Below, piece after piece: positions 23,257 through 34,029 of a DNA stretch of 64,000 nt. Positions within the stretch are counted from its first letter, which is position 1. Each line of letters opens with the position of its first letter. Source of the stretch: Phanerochaete sordida. Taxonomy: Eukaryota > Basidiomycota > Agaricomycetes > Polyporales > Phanerochaetaceae. The notes below the pieces were generated by a model. The model saw only the letters and a list, made by a program, of their open reading frames with translations. It was not told the DNA's origin and searched no databases. A program made the translations under genes and the position numbers. The stretch spans positions 315,001 to 379,000 of the forward strand of contig BPQB01000026.1 of assembly GCA_019973155.2 (NCBI GenBank), in the 5' to 3' direction.

Positions 23257-24189
23257 GGTGTGGCGAGAAAGAGGTCCTGCAAGACTGCTGTGCAGGCGAG
23301 CTGGAAAGACTAACCCCGCTAAGGCCGGCCGAAGTCTGCTTAGCCATTCTCTGTTAGCTTTACGCAGCACTGTACTAGAAATTCGACCGCACCTGGCAGA
23401 GTTATGAAAAAGAGAGCGGAAGAAAATGGTCATGTCCGGAGTTGAACCGGACCCGAGACGTGATATCCAGCTGCACCACGTAGCCTAATAAGGAAAAGTT
23501 CCCGTTCGCTCCTTGCTCCGAACATCCATCTCGAGTCGAAAGCGTCACCTTGAAGACTGAGGGTAGTGCACGAGAGTGGCTCGAACAGACGGTATGCTTA
23601 TGTGCGCGGTGAGCGGATAATGTGCGGCCCTCACCCATGAGGCTTAGCTGTGTGAGTAATTGGTCTGCCCAGATCCACGTTCCTCATGGTCAGCCAGGCA
23701 GGTCACCGGAGGACATGACAGCGTGCTTCAGCCCAGTTCATAGCGCGAGGCCGTCTGAGTGGTCATGGAGAAGTGCACAAATGAGGAGAAGCAACGCCCT
23801 GCGATGACCCTGACGCACCGCAAGTCTCACGTCTCCTCTAAGCGTCGTGGCGTGGATTTTGCCGGTAAGTCTCCTTCATGCGATCAAACGCACTGCGGGC
23901 CGGGACAGAAGGCCACGAACGCAGTTCCGGAGTTCTTCATTTAACCTTCTCCATGATATTTCAGGTGTTGCGTACCGAGCACTCGCAGGAGAATCCCCTC
24001 CACCTGATGCTGGCGCACGCTGCGGACATGGGGTGCGGTCAACGCTGCGGTCCGCCCCACGACACTTGGCAGCATCGTTCTGGCTTGTGGCATGCAGCCT
24101 CCATGACTGTTTCTCCGCTAAGCTGCAGCAAATCGTCGCCTGATCGATCCCTATGTCACCGCGCGCCGGACATTTCTCCATCGCGATGC
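23257..24189. other. Intergenic region between the Rieske-DUF455 and GH12 genes
   Basis: Nearly 1 kb with one tRNA-like relic (23427-23485). Otherwise no gene was recognised; the divergent promoters of the two flanking genes must lie here. Confidence 0.45.
23427..23485 (-). pseudogene. tRNA-like relic lacking the anticodon arm
   Basis: On the minus strand a D-arm-like segment (GTGGTGCAGCTGGATATCAC) is followed after a few bases by a perfect T-arm (TCCGG-TTCAACT-CCGGA) and CATGACCA, a plausible acceptor 3' strand. The 5' strand GGCTACG pairs poorly with it and there is no room for an anticodon stem. This looks like a deleted tRNA copy, possibly Arg-type by its D arm. Confidence 0.4.
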
Positions 24190-24190
24190 G

Positions 24191-24197
24191 TATATAA
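24191..24197 (+). promoter_or_regulatory. TATA box of the GH12 gene
   Basis: TATATAA lies 49 bp upstream of the ATG at 24240. Confidence 0.55.
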
Positions 24198-24239
24198 CCT
24201 TCGCAAACACACGGACCCTCAGTGCACTCCAAAGACGCC

Positions 24240-25182
24240 ATGTTCTCCAAGCTCCTGGTGCTCGCGCCTCTTCTCTCCCTCGCGCTCGCCGCGCCCGCGC
24301 CAGCTGAGCTCGAGTCCCGGGCGACCATCGACACGTCCTCGCACTGCGGGCAATGGGACACTGTCACTGCTAGCCAGTACGAGATGTTCCTCGACCAGTG
24401 GGGCATCTCCGGTGCGACGGGGTCGCAGTGCGCGAACCTCATCAGCCTCAGTGGCTCCACCATCTCTTGGAAGACCACGTGGAGCTGGTCCGGAGGCTCA
24501 GGCGGCGTAAAGTCGTTCACGAACATCCAGCTCAACCAGGGCATCAACCAGCAGCTCAGTGCGATTACCAGCATGCCGGTAACGTCATATTCTTTGCACC
24601 CTGATGACACTATGCTGAGGTATCCTGCGACTCCAGTCGACCTGGCAGTGGTCCCAGAGCAGCACCGGGACCGTCGTCGCGGACGTCGCGTACGACCTCT
24701 TCACGTCGAACACCGCGGGGGGCTCGAACGTGAACGAGATCATGATCTGGCTCGCGAACTTCAACGCGGGCCCGATCTCCTCGACGTACGGCTCGGACGG
24801 CCAGCCGACGCCTGTCGCGTCGGGCATCAGCCTCGCGGGCCACACCTGGAACCTGTACAGCGGCTCGAACGGCGCGAACAACGTCTTCTCGTTCCTGCCC
24901 ACGAGCGGCACCATCACGAGCTTCAGCGGCGACATCAAGACGTTCCTGAACGTAGGTGCTTGCGAGCGGGGTGCATCGTCAGGATGCTGATGCTCGTTCT
25001 AGTACCTTGTGCAGCACGAGGGCGTCAGCAACTCACAGTACCTGGTCACTGCTCAGGCCGGGACAGAGCCCACCTCTGGCTCCGCTACCCTGACTACGTG
25101 AGTTTGCTATTTCGCCTACCAGCAGTCTCTGGCTCAAATCGCTTTTCATTATAGTACGGCATACAGCCTGGTCATCAACTAG
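24240..25182 (+). CDS. GH12 endo-beta-1,4-glucanase/xyloglucanase, 258 aa
   Basis: Exons 24240-24578, 24637-24951, 25003-25097, 25155-25182 (introns 58, 51 and 57 nt). The signal peptide (about 1-17) is followed by a short Pro-Ala propeptide and the GH12 jelly roll. The catalytic nucleophile is in NEIMIW (E147) and the acid/base in AGTEPTSG (E240), both at family positions. The protein has no carbohydrate-binding module. It hydrolyses beta-1,4-glucan or xyloglucan outside the cell, complementing the xylanase at 9996. The final 28-nt exon encodes TAYSLVIN, the typical last beta strand. Confidence 0.95.
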
Positions 25183-25824
25183 GACGAACGAGGACAGTGT
25201 ATGGTCATTCTGTACTACGTCTACACGTGAAGATGTTTAGGATATGGCACATGCGATCTTTTCTGTCAAACTCCATCGTTTCGACTTTTCTCTTCGATGG
25301 TGTGAACACTTGATATTTATTGAACTAGCGTCGCGCAGCCAATTGACAGCAATATCGAGACTACGTCGGAGAACGACACTGAAGCGGTCTGCGACCGGTG
25401 CTCTCGCGAAGAAGTACACGGTGTCGCCGCGGATACCTGTGGACAGCTTAGGACCCACTGGGCCTGGCGGAGGATGGCGGAAGCAGTCTATCCTCCACGT
25501 GACCGCGGCAGCGACAGCAGCTTCCGCGTCCGCGCGCCCCACACGGAACCGCGAACGCTGGTGCACGACGAAGAGCGCAGCGATCAGACCCAAAGAGCAT
25601 CCCAGCACGTTCCCTGGATCCCACTCAAGCAACTGTTTTGCGATGCGTAGGAAAACATGTTTCGATTGCAGAGGCGAATGAAAAGTCCATCGAGTCTCGG
25701 ATGATACAAGTGTGTGCTAGAAGATAAATAGCTGAAAGCAATGATCACAGCGACATCATACATCGTGCGCGCGCCCCCGGCCAGTGCGTCTCGTGCAGTC
25801 TATCGTACAAACGCGCGGGCAGCC
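25183..25824. other. Convergent 3' region
   Basis: This 640-bp gap separates the 3' end of the GH12 gene from the 3' end of the four-TM gene on the other strand. Open frames on both strands lack similarity to anything known to me; I see no gene here. Confidence 0.45.
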
Positions 25825-26670
25825 TTATGCGTTGCTGCCGAAGCGGTGGGCGTGGTCGGTGTACGGGTACGGGCCGGCGGCGGGGTTGAGCAGGCCCTGG
25901 TTGACCTCCTGCGCCTGCTGCGGGTAGTACGTCGGCTCGTACGTCGACGCGCCGGCGACCTTCGCGGGCTGGTACTCGCGCGACCAGGTGTGGTTTTCGC
26001 TGTCGAGCTGGTCGACGTACTTGCCGATGACGGACGCGATGTCTGCAGTGACGTCAGCACGCGTGTGGGGGGCTCGAGGCGGGAAGTACGTACAGCAGTT
26101 GATGAGGAGCGCGACGACGGTGGAGACGGTGTAGATGAACTTCTGCCACCACTTGAAGTGGAACTCGCACTGCTGGCCGTTCACTTCGCAACCCTTGAAG
26201 AAGTTCTTGCCCGAGTACACGAGGTAGAGCATGTACCCGGACGCGGCCGCGGTCACGATGACGGTGATCCAGGTCGTGGTCGAGTAGATCTTCACGAGCG
26301 CGCGGCTGCGTGCAATAGAGCCGATCCAACTGCGTCGTGCGTCAGAGGCATGATTCTCTCACGCGACAAGAGATGAAACGCACCCTCCGAACGCGATGAG
26401 CGCGAGCAGGGAGAAGACACCCGCGATGACACCGAGTGAGATTTTGCCGGCGTTGTTTATTTGGCTCCAGTCATTGCCATCGACGACTTCGCCCTTGAGC
26501 GCGACTGGACAGGGGTCAGCTCGTGCCGCATTGCTCGGAGTGACTCGGGACTTACGATGCAGCCAGAACCAGACTATCGCGGCGCAGACACCCTCTGCGA
26601 GAAAGTGGAAGAGGGAAAAGACGAAGACACCGAAGCGGACGGGGATGCAGCAGCAGAAGTGCTTCGACAT
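25825..26670 (-). CDS. Four-TM membrane protein of unknown function, 229 aa
   Basis: Minus-strand exons 26556-26670, 26384-26504, 26094-26329, 25825-26042; introns 51-54 nt and frame maintained. The N-terminus has a CCC cluster (HFCCCIPVRFG) and TM1. TM2 is about residues 62-80 (LGVIAGVFSLLALIAFGG), TM3 about 95-112 and TM4 about 145-158. The tail is hydrophilic and Tyr/Pro rich (YEPTYYPQQ). A Cys-containing loop lies between TM3 and TM4 (GCEVNGQQCEF). The topology is reminiscent of fungal tetraspan or MARVEL-like proteins, but no signature of a named family is clear. Its promoter abuts the left end of the helicase/DUF6589 unit. Confidence 0.8.
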
Positions 26671-26819
26671 GGCGTGCGCCTAGTCTTGCGCGGTCGCTCG
26701 TGAAGTAAAGGAGAAAAAAGAGACGAAAATAAAAGAAAAAGGCTCCCTGGATGAAGGAGGGAGAGGGTGCGAATGAAGGCTGGGCATGGCGTGTGCGTGG
26801 TAGATATAGTCTCCCAGAG

Positions 26820-26846
26820 GCAGACGCTTACGGAGTAAGCGTCTGC
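26820..26846. repeat. Perfect 12-bp inverted repeat with a 3-nt loop
   Basis: GCAGACGCTTAC (26820-26831), GGA, GTAAGCGTCTGC (26835-26846). Its right arm overlaps the left copy of the direct repeat that borders the transposon-like unit (26839-26856). Confidence 0.9.
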
Positions 26847-26856
26847 AACCAGGACT
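26839..26856 (+). repeat. Left flanking direct repeat of the helicase/DUF6589 unit
   Basis: GCGTCTGCAACCAGGACT directly precedes the left inverted repeat. Its partner at 32637-32653 directly follows the right inverted repeat and differs by one substitution and one missing G. Confidence 0.6.
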
Positions 26857-27046
26857 GGGGGTCCTTGCAGGTGTGTCCGCCATCAAAAAAAAGCCGCTCG
26901 GCAACGATCACGTGCAGGTCCCCGCGCTTTGTTTATTACTCGTCGTCTCGCGTTCTCCTCATCTGTCCTCCATGTCTGCTAGATAATAGCACACTTTTTT
27001 TCGCGTCTTTTGCCTGTCCTCGTCATGAAAAGTCAGACCCCTACAA

Positions 27047-29357
27047 ATGGCTCCCATTCCGCAGCAAGACAGCACCGAATCCGACTGGCACACCCGGTTC
27101 AAGTACGACTGGCAAACAAGTGCCGGTCATGCTCGCCTCAGGGAGCTCGCGGAGCCGCGACTTTCCTTCTCTCTTGGAGACTTTCAAGTTAAAAACACAT
27201 GCCGCCTTCTCATGGGTCAAGACGTGGTGTTGGTTAGTGCGACTGGGGACGGAAAGACCGCGTTAGCGTATGTATACGCCATGGCGCGGCCAGACACGAT
27301 TACAGTCGTGGTATCCCCGACAAACGCTCTCGAGAGCGATATGGTGAGTAGCATGTATTCTTGCTCCGTGGCGTCGCTTATACCGTGCGGCGTAGGTCAA
27401 AAACTTTGAGAAGCTTGGTATCAGTGCCGTGGCTCTCAATAGCGAGAGCCTTACCAGAGCCGACCTGGCCCAGCCTCCGCGGGATCTCTGGCGAGAGATC
27501 AACGACAGGAAGCATCAGGCCATCTTCATTTCACCAGAACTTCTTGGCGACAGCCGTTTCCGCGCCTTCCTCCAGAACAAGGATGTTCGGCCCTGGCTCG
27601 CTCTCCTCGTTATAGACGAGGCGCACCTGGTTGACGAATGGGGGAAAGACTTTCGAGAGGCATACCGGCGCATCAAGGACGCTAGGCCGTGGTTCCCAGA
27701 GTGGACGACCGCGCTCGCTCTGACAGCGACGTTGGAGCCTGGCGCCCAGACCGACCGGGTCGTCGAGGCCATCGGCTTCCGCACAGGCTTCCACCTCGAA
27801 AGACGCGATTGTGCGCGATACAACGTCGATATCGTGCTCCGTCGCATAGAACATTCGTACACAACAAGCGAATTTCGGGATCTCGACTGGCTCATCCCCG
27901 CCGATACCTTCCAAGCCGCCGACATCGAGAAGACCCTTCTGTACTGCGAGACGATCGATTTAGGCCATCGAGTGGCGCGCTATCTTCGCACTCTGCTCCC
28001 GCCGTCCCTGTCAGGAAGCGGGAAGTACAAGGTCATCCGGCACATGCACTCCATGAACTGCCCATCGTGCAAGGAAGAGGGACTTGCATCGCTCTATCAG
28101 ACGGGTGACGAGCGCGAGACAGGCATTCACGTCACGACGGACGTTCTTGGCACTGGGATGAACATGGCGGACTTTGACCGAGTCATCTGCTTGCTGACAC
28201 CGTCGAGTGCAGCCGCGGCTATTCAACGCATTGGCCGAACGTCTCGCGGGAGGGACCGCCATGGTACGGCGTATATTTACCTCAAAAAATCGGACGTCGA
28301 AGCGGTCGAAGTCTGGCTCCATCAAACCAAGCTCGACGATATGGACCCTCGTCTGCTGCGCACCCCGGCCCTACCTTCTGTGTTACAGAGCGATGCAGCG
28401 AAGACAATGACGGCCAAATCTGGATATGCTTCGCGCAGTTCCAAGAATTCTTCCCAGCTCTGCCCGTCCCTGCGCCTCATCATTGCAGCTCATGTCCTGG
28501 GAGCGTGCATTTCCCGCCAGATCAACATCATCTATCAGAACCCGAACACAACTGTCAATTGCGGACGATGTAGCTCATGCGTCCCACGCTCCGTCCCACT
28601 TCCCCGCCCACTCCCCGCTCCTCTCTCTCCTTGTAACCCTACGTCTCCCATGCAAGCCAGTGCTCCTCATCCAAATTCTTCGTCGATAGCCGCTGCTGCA
28701 GACGACCCCAAGGTCTTTGCCTGGCAGAAGCTCACTGCCAAAGATATCGCCGAATTCAGCACGAAGCTCGAGTGCGCCGCTTACCGCGTTCGACGCCGAT
28801 CTCCACGCACACCCGACTTCATATGTGTCGGCTACAAGAGCTTCTTGTCACAGCCTTTCATTCAACTTATCCTTGCCGACTTCCACCTTGTCGCCACCAA
28901 GGAGGTACTGCACGAGCGCATGAAAGACTGGCCGTATTGGGAGACTGCCGGTAACGCGCTTTGGGATGAAGTCGATGCCTTGCGGACTGAGGCGCGAACC
29001 ATGCTCGAGGCGCGGCATGCAGAGAAGCTGGAGAAGGACAGGGAAAAGCGTGCAGAGGACAAGGTTCGTGGCAAAGCTCTAGCTGAAGCTGGTCTCGACA
29101 ATGTCAAGCGCGTACGCTTGATCGTCCGCTCACCTCCGCGGACTTCTTCGGCTGGAGCCAAAGAGAACGAGGTCCAGCAGGCAGTACTCATGGCCGACGA
29201 CGAAGAGATTCGATGCGCTCACACCGCTCTAAGCCCGCCTTCGACGCCGCGGAAGAAACGGAAAGCTTCGACGGTACCGGATTCCCCAGCCGCACGCCCA
29301 GCCAAAGTGACAAGAACATTGCGTCCACGGAAGAGGGTCGATAGTAATGAGTCATAG
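27047..29357 (+). CDS. RecQ-like DEAH helicase of the mushroom-expanded type, 752 aa
   Basis: Two exons, 27047-27343 and 27396-29357 (52-nt intron). Helicase motif I is ATGDGKT (about 66-71), motif II DEAH (173-176), motif III TAT, and motif VI QRIGRTSRGR (from about 376); HVTTDVLGTGMNM is the motif V region. A Cys pair (CGRCSSC) after the core recalls the RecQ zinc subdomain, and the C-terminus is basic (TPRKKRKAS, TLRPRKR), suggesting nuclear localisation and DNA binding. This is a 3'-5' DNA helicase of the RecQ superfamily, not the cellular Sgs1/BLM gene: it lacks HRDC and long N-terminal parts. Convergent with the DUF6589-like gene. A role in mobility of the unit is inference. No frameshift or internal stop is visible, so it may be functional. 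Confidence 0.88.
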
Positions 29358-29434
29358 CTGCGTAATGGTGAGTCTATGCAGCTGTATATCATCTGAAAGT
29401 ATCTAATTGTCATCTCTGGCCTCTCTGCGCCTCT

Positions 29435-32400
29435 CTAGACCTCCTCATCCTCGTCACCTTCGTCATCCGACCCCGAATCATCCTCATCCTGCACAAGTCG
29501 CCCATCGAGCCACATGTTTGGCATGGGGGGAGCTGCTGCTTCGTCGTCGTCGTTCACATCGCCCTCCGCGGTTTCTGTACCAGTGCCGTCCTCCATTTCG
29601 ACATCATTACCACCGTCATGTACATGCACACTATCCAGGGCTGTTCGTGTTGTGAAGTCCCGTAGCCGTGTTGTGCGTGCGAAGATTCGATAACCGTTCT
29701 CGAAGTCGTCCTGAGCTAGAGGTGATAAGGATCTCCCCTGTCGAAAGCGGTGCAGCTCGCGCTCTCGCATGAGTGCGGAAACTCGCCGCATCGCAACCAT
29801 CTTCTTCTTGCGCTTGTGCGAACCGCTTCTGCTGGACAATCCTAAGGTGTCACGGAGGGAATCTTTGACATCTAGGAGGTAGCGAATATTATACGAGATG
29901 ATGTTCTTGAAATGTGCGCTTCCGAAAGGCGCAGCGCGGTCATTCGTGAGCTTCTTCAGCTGACGGTTGCCATGCTCCTGCAGCAGATCGAGAGGGAACC
30001 AGCAGCCATCGTAGCCTGTCAAGTTGCATAGCCAGTGATCCAGTACGACAGCGGCAAGCTCATCGCTGAACTCGTACTCGAAGCTGCAGATGAGCTCCAG
30101 TAGTTCATTGGTGTATTTACTGCGCCCTGATCCGCAGAACGTGAACACCCATATCTAGAGCACCAGATTGAAGGCAGATTGATATGAATATGAGAGTCTG
30201 GTCCACACGAACCTGCCGAAGCTACGAAAATCACGTACGCCGATTATATTCATCACACGCCCAATATCTCCGTCTGCGACCGCGCTCTGGAACTCGAAAT
30301 GAAGTATGCAATCGCGCATCCGCAGAATCGTATTGGCGAGTACGTGGTCACCGCTCGGTGCAGAAGATGGGTCGTCTAGCGGCTTCGGCCAGTCAGAGCC
30401 GACCGGGAAATAACCATCCTCGTTCTCGCCGTTGAGCGCGATCTCGTAGCCTTCTGTAGACATGTATTTTGCGACAATTTCTGATGCGTGCTTCAGCAGA
30501 TCGTCGACGGAAGGCACGGATCGGGAGCTGAAGTATGCTTGAAGATCGTCTGCCTTGAGATGCTCCCTGCCAATGAACGCAAAAATATGTCAGCAGGCAT
30601 TGCGCGAGAGTAACGGCGATTGAAGCGCACCTCCAGCAGCTCACAACATCAGAACGCAGCGTGTCAAACACGAGAGCCTGCGCTGGGTAGAAATCCGGCC
30701 GTTTGACGTTCTTGACGTTCCGGCCGAGATGTTCGTTCATGAACGCCAGGGTCGATATGTCGGTGATATCGGTACCCCAGTGAGTCGAGAGTATCCGCTC
30801 GAGATCAGACCAGCCCATGTGCCATAGCTGAATGATGGGCAGAACCCACTCGTATGCGTCATACCCGTGCGGACAGTGCGCCAGTAGACGCTTCAGGGTA
30901 CGGACCTTCTCGACCGTTGCTTGGTCGCCACCGATGAGCATCAGCAGCTCGGACGCCTTCTCCTTGGTAAGCCCGAGCTGGCCCAGGACAATGTCATTGA
31001 GGACATCCCGATTGCCCTGTGCACTGTTCTCTTCATGTGACGATGTTCCAAGCGGCAAAACAGTTGTACGGCGGCCCTTCTTCATTCGGCGTATCGCAAG
31101 TGTGGTTCGGAGGCGGGTGTTGAGCTCGTCCTGTAGATGTGCGATCTGCGCTACCTCTTGAACGAGGAAGATTGCTGTGTGAGCAGCTGAGATGTCGAGC
31201 ACGCGCTGCCAGTCGACTCGAGTGCGCAAGCGTTCGAGATCGAGCTTCTCGCGATGCCTTTCCTCTTTTGCTCGGCGAAGGGCCTCTAAGTCGAACGCCT
31301 TGATAGGGTCTTCGCAGGCGTCCAGGATGATCAGCGTGGCGGCCGTTCCGCTGTCCATGGTACCCTTCTGGCCAAGGTCGGGGTCCCAGACGCGCCGCAT
31401 GCGGTTGATGTTGTCGTATACCACCATGACCGCACGCGCAGCAGCGTAGTGCTGAACGGTCTTCTTTGCAGAGTCCGTGAGATCTTGCAGAACGTGGAGC
31501 GTGGTCGTGTACGCGGCAGAGAGTCCGAGCCGGCAGAGTATGGCAAAGATCTCGACTGCAGCGCCGTTCGCGAAGAGCCAGACGCCAATGAGCTTCTGGA
31601 ACGCTGTAAACTGCAGGTTTCGCGCGTTCAGCAGCATGAGGAGCGATACGACGATGATCTATAGTGCATACCAGTGAGCTAAGAATGCCTGAATAGATAC
31701 CGGGGATATGACACTTACAGCCCACGGATTGCGTCGGTTCTTGCCTTTCCCGGCTGGTGCAGGTCCGCGAATATTCTCCTCAGGCCCTACACCTTCTTCA
31801 GCAGCCGCCTGAGCCGGCCCATGTGGCGGAGAACCAGGCGGAGGGGGTGGCATAGCGGTGGGCACCGCGCGAGCTGCGGGCTGCTCAGTGCGTTCTTGCG
31901 GCTTGTGTACTGGGATTGCGATGCTTGACAACATGCGAACGGTCGTGGGTGCTGTGTCCTTGATGACGGTGAGCATGGAGTCCAGGGAGAAGCTCCGCAC
32001 TGTGTCCCATGTCAGGCTTTCCAAAAGTCGCAATCCGCCACGCTTGTCAACAAGCTGCCGAGCTTCGCGGTCAACTCTGCTTGCCACGACGTCTACAGCC
32101 CACTCCCAAATCTTCTGCTGAGCCATTTTCGAAGCCGGGGTGAGATGGTTGGCACGGGGATGCGAGTCCTTGTGCCTGTAGAGCAAGTCTACGAACTTCT
32201 CTGCTTTGGCGTTGGACCGGCCCCCGAGAAAGCTTGAGATGACCTGCGCGTGATTCTTGGACCTCCGCGCAGTTCCAGAGCCAGGGTTTCCGAACGCATC
32301 CATGAGAAAGTCGCCAAACGACGCGTACTTTGCTTTCTTGATGGCCTTGAGAACCTGGTCGACGCGTGTCTCCGTGACCGCGAAGGGTTCATCTGGAGGT

Positions 32401-32492
32401 TCATCTGGGTCGGGCGGGGCAGGCAGAGGTGACTGGAAGGAAGCACTAGTAACATTGCGAAATTGGTCGCGGAAGTTCAGCTGGCCGTACAT
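29435..32492 (-). CDS. DUF6589-like protein, 949 aa
   Basis: Minus-strand exons 31719-32492, 30631-31658, 30239-30566, 29435-30154; introns 60, 64 and 84 nt. An N-terminal region with FGDFLMDAFG is followed by a Pro-rich spacer. A large core then includes LLMLIGGDQATVEKV (Asp near residue 503), LWHMGWSDLERILSTHWG, and later CNLTGYDGCWFPLDLLQEH. This order matches, as I remember it, the DUF6589 family that is greatly expanded in Agaricomycetes and of unknown function. The conserved GGDQ and the LWH..HWG histidines could belong to a nuclease/transposase-type active site, but that is speculation. The C-terminus is very acidic (DEDDSGSDDEGDEDEE). The reading frame is intact. I chose ATG 32492 because conserved sequence begins soon after it. 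Confidence 0.8.
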
Positions 32493-32636
32493 GTCGCGTA
32501 GAGCGTGCAGGATGAGCTGCGTTCACGCTGCACTTCACGCGTCGCCGCAGGCGCTTCTGCACACAGCTCCCGGACACAGGTACTACCAAATATAGGAATT
32601 CACCCCTCCAAATCGGGAACACCTGCAAGACCCCCC

Positions 32637-32653
32637 GCGTCTGAAACCAGACT
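32637..32653 (+). repeat. Right flanking direct repeat of the helicase/DUF6589 unit
   Basis: GCGTCTGAAACCAGACT, same orientation as 26839-26856. A further 11-bp direct match GGTAGATATAG occurs at 32655-32665 and 26799-26809. Confidence 0.6.
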
Positions 32654-32665
32654 AGGTAGATATAG

Positions 32666-34029
32666 CCGTCGGGCGGGAGCAGGAACGAGGATGATGGCGA
32701 TGAGACGGAATCACGCCTGCACCGCCCGCCTCGATTGCATCGATCCCGCTGCCCAATAAGGCAACCACGCGATACCCGAAGCGGACGGCACACGCGCGCC
32801 TATGCCCCGCGCAGGGCCCGCCCGTCGCGCGCTCACAGCCTCCTGCTTCGCTTCCGCACCGCTCTGCGTCCCAGCGCTGCGCACGCGGTGCCCAGAAATG
32901 CTCGCCATTCAGCTCGCGTGCGCGGGGGCGGTGGGGGCGGTGGGCAGCGCACGCCAAGCGGCACAGAGCCCGCACGCTCGGCCGACGCCCCAGGCCACAG
33001 CAGGCGTTCCTGGGCAAATGCTACATGCCAAATGGCCGGGAGCTCCTGAGTTATGGGCGTTGATGACGGTGGACACTTTGCAGATACGCGTGCGCGTAGG
33101 GCCCGGTGTGAGCGCACCCTGGCGCCCCACCAGCCAAGACGATCTTCGAGGGCCACGCCTGTGTCTTGCAGCTGCGTTACCCCACAACATACGGGGCTGT
33201 CAAGCAGGCAGCAGCTGTCCCGCCGCGCGCGACGAGACGTAAGGTGGTCTCACGGGTGGCGTCCGTGTCGGAGTGCGCCCTGTCCGCGCGACTCGGAGAC
33301 CTCGGGCACTGAGCATCTTCCCTGGCCGAGGTTCCAGAGCTTTGGCGGCGATAGCCACAACCCAATCGACAGGTTCGATCGCATTCGGATTGCACTCGAA
33401 GGACAAAAGGACCTCCGACGAGGAGGTGCAGCGAGCCTGCACGGCCATGCAACGCTACGCAACGGCGGGCGTAGCAGCATCGCGCTCTGCTGATGCTCCA
33501 CGCATTGTGAGCGAATGTGCGAATGTCGAATCACCAGCAGAGCGGCAACTGGCAGCGCACCGCCACCTGCCGAGCATATGCGGTTCGCATCTACGAATCT
33601 GTCGGTCACAGTCGCTGGCAACAGTTGGCCAGCGAGACTGGATTTCCAAGGGTGCCAATTCAGGCGCGGTGTGGGATCCTCGGTCGGCTCATGGTAGATC
33701 GCAGGGCGGACGGCTTGTGCGAGGGGCGACACCATTGGCGAGGCCGGTCCGCAGTCCCACGATCTGCAGACTGACCATTGCGGTGGTGCCCAGATATCCT
33801 GCTGCCTAGTAAAGCACGCCTCTACCAGCCATCGCAGAGCGCAGCACGCTGCCTGTGAATATGCGGAAAACTGTTCAGCAATGCGCAGCACACTACGACA
33901 GCACCTAAGTGCACACGGCGACGGAGGTCCGGCTTGGCACCAAGAAGCCCTGCTGCGCACACAATAACCAAGAACACGGGGGAAATGCAGACGAACGAGA
34001 GCTATGAGTACAACAGAGACACTGGGAGT
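32666..34029. other. GC-rich intergenic region
   Basis: About 1.35 kb with long GC-driven open frames on several strands, none with codon preference or recognisable domains. It contains the right flank of the transposon-like unit and the 3' side of the proteasome gene. I see no gene. Confidence 0.45.

Larger units (their letters stand above)
26857..32636. mobile_element. Transposon-like unit: RecQ-like helicase + DUF6589-like gene within short inverted repeats
   Basis: Left end 26857-26878 reads GGGGGTCCTTGCAGGTGTGTCC. The right end 32616-32636, reverse complemented, reads GGGGGGTCTTGCAGGTGTTCC. The two align over about 20 positions with two single-base gaps. Immediately outside each end lies a direct repeat: GCGTCTGCAACCAGGACT (26839-26856) and GCGTCTGAAACCAGACT (32637-32653), 16 of 18 alike. 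The unit holds exactly two convergent genes whose start codons are 190 and 145 bp from the ends and whose stops are 77 bp apart. Compactness, terminal inverted repeats and flanking direct repeats are what a DNA transposon would show. The direct repeats are unusually long for target duplications, and I know of no described element with this layout. Confidence 0.55.

Noticed and set aside
25741..26376. 211-codon plus-strand frame over the four-TM gene
   Set aside because: It lies antisense to a spliced gene with clear membrane helices and splice signals; its own protein has no recognisable feature.
27047..29357. Interpretation of the helicase as the cellular Sgs1/BLM or a subtelomeric helicase
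   Set aside because: It lacks HRDC and the long N-terminus of Sgs1, and no telomeric repeats (TTAGGG type) occur in the window.
30155..30238. Possible coding continuation between DUF6589 exons 3 and 4
   Set aside because: The 84-nt stretch is a multiple of three but ends in a stop (TAG at the acceptor) and has GT..AG ends, so it is treated as an intron.
33250..33960. 236-codon open frame on the minus strand in GC-rich intergenic DNA
   Set aside because: Composition is Cys/Arg/Pro noise expected from GC-rich non-coding sequence; overlapping open frames of similar length exist on the other strand, with no domain, signal or splice logic.
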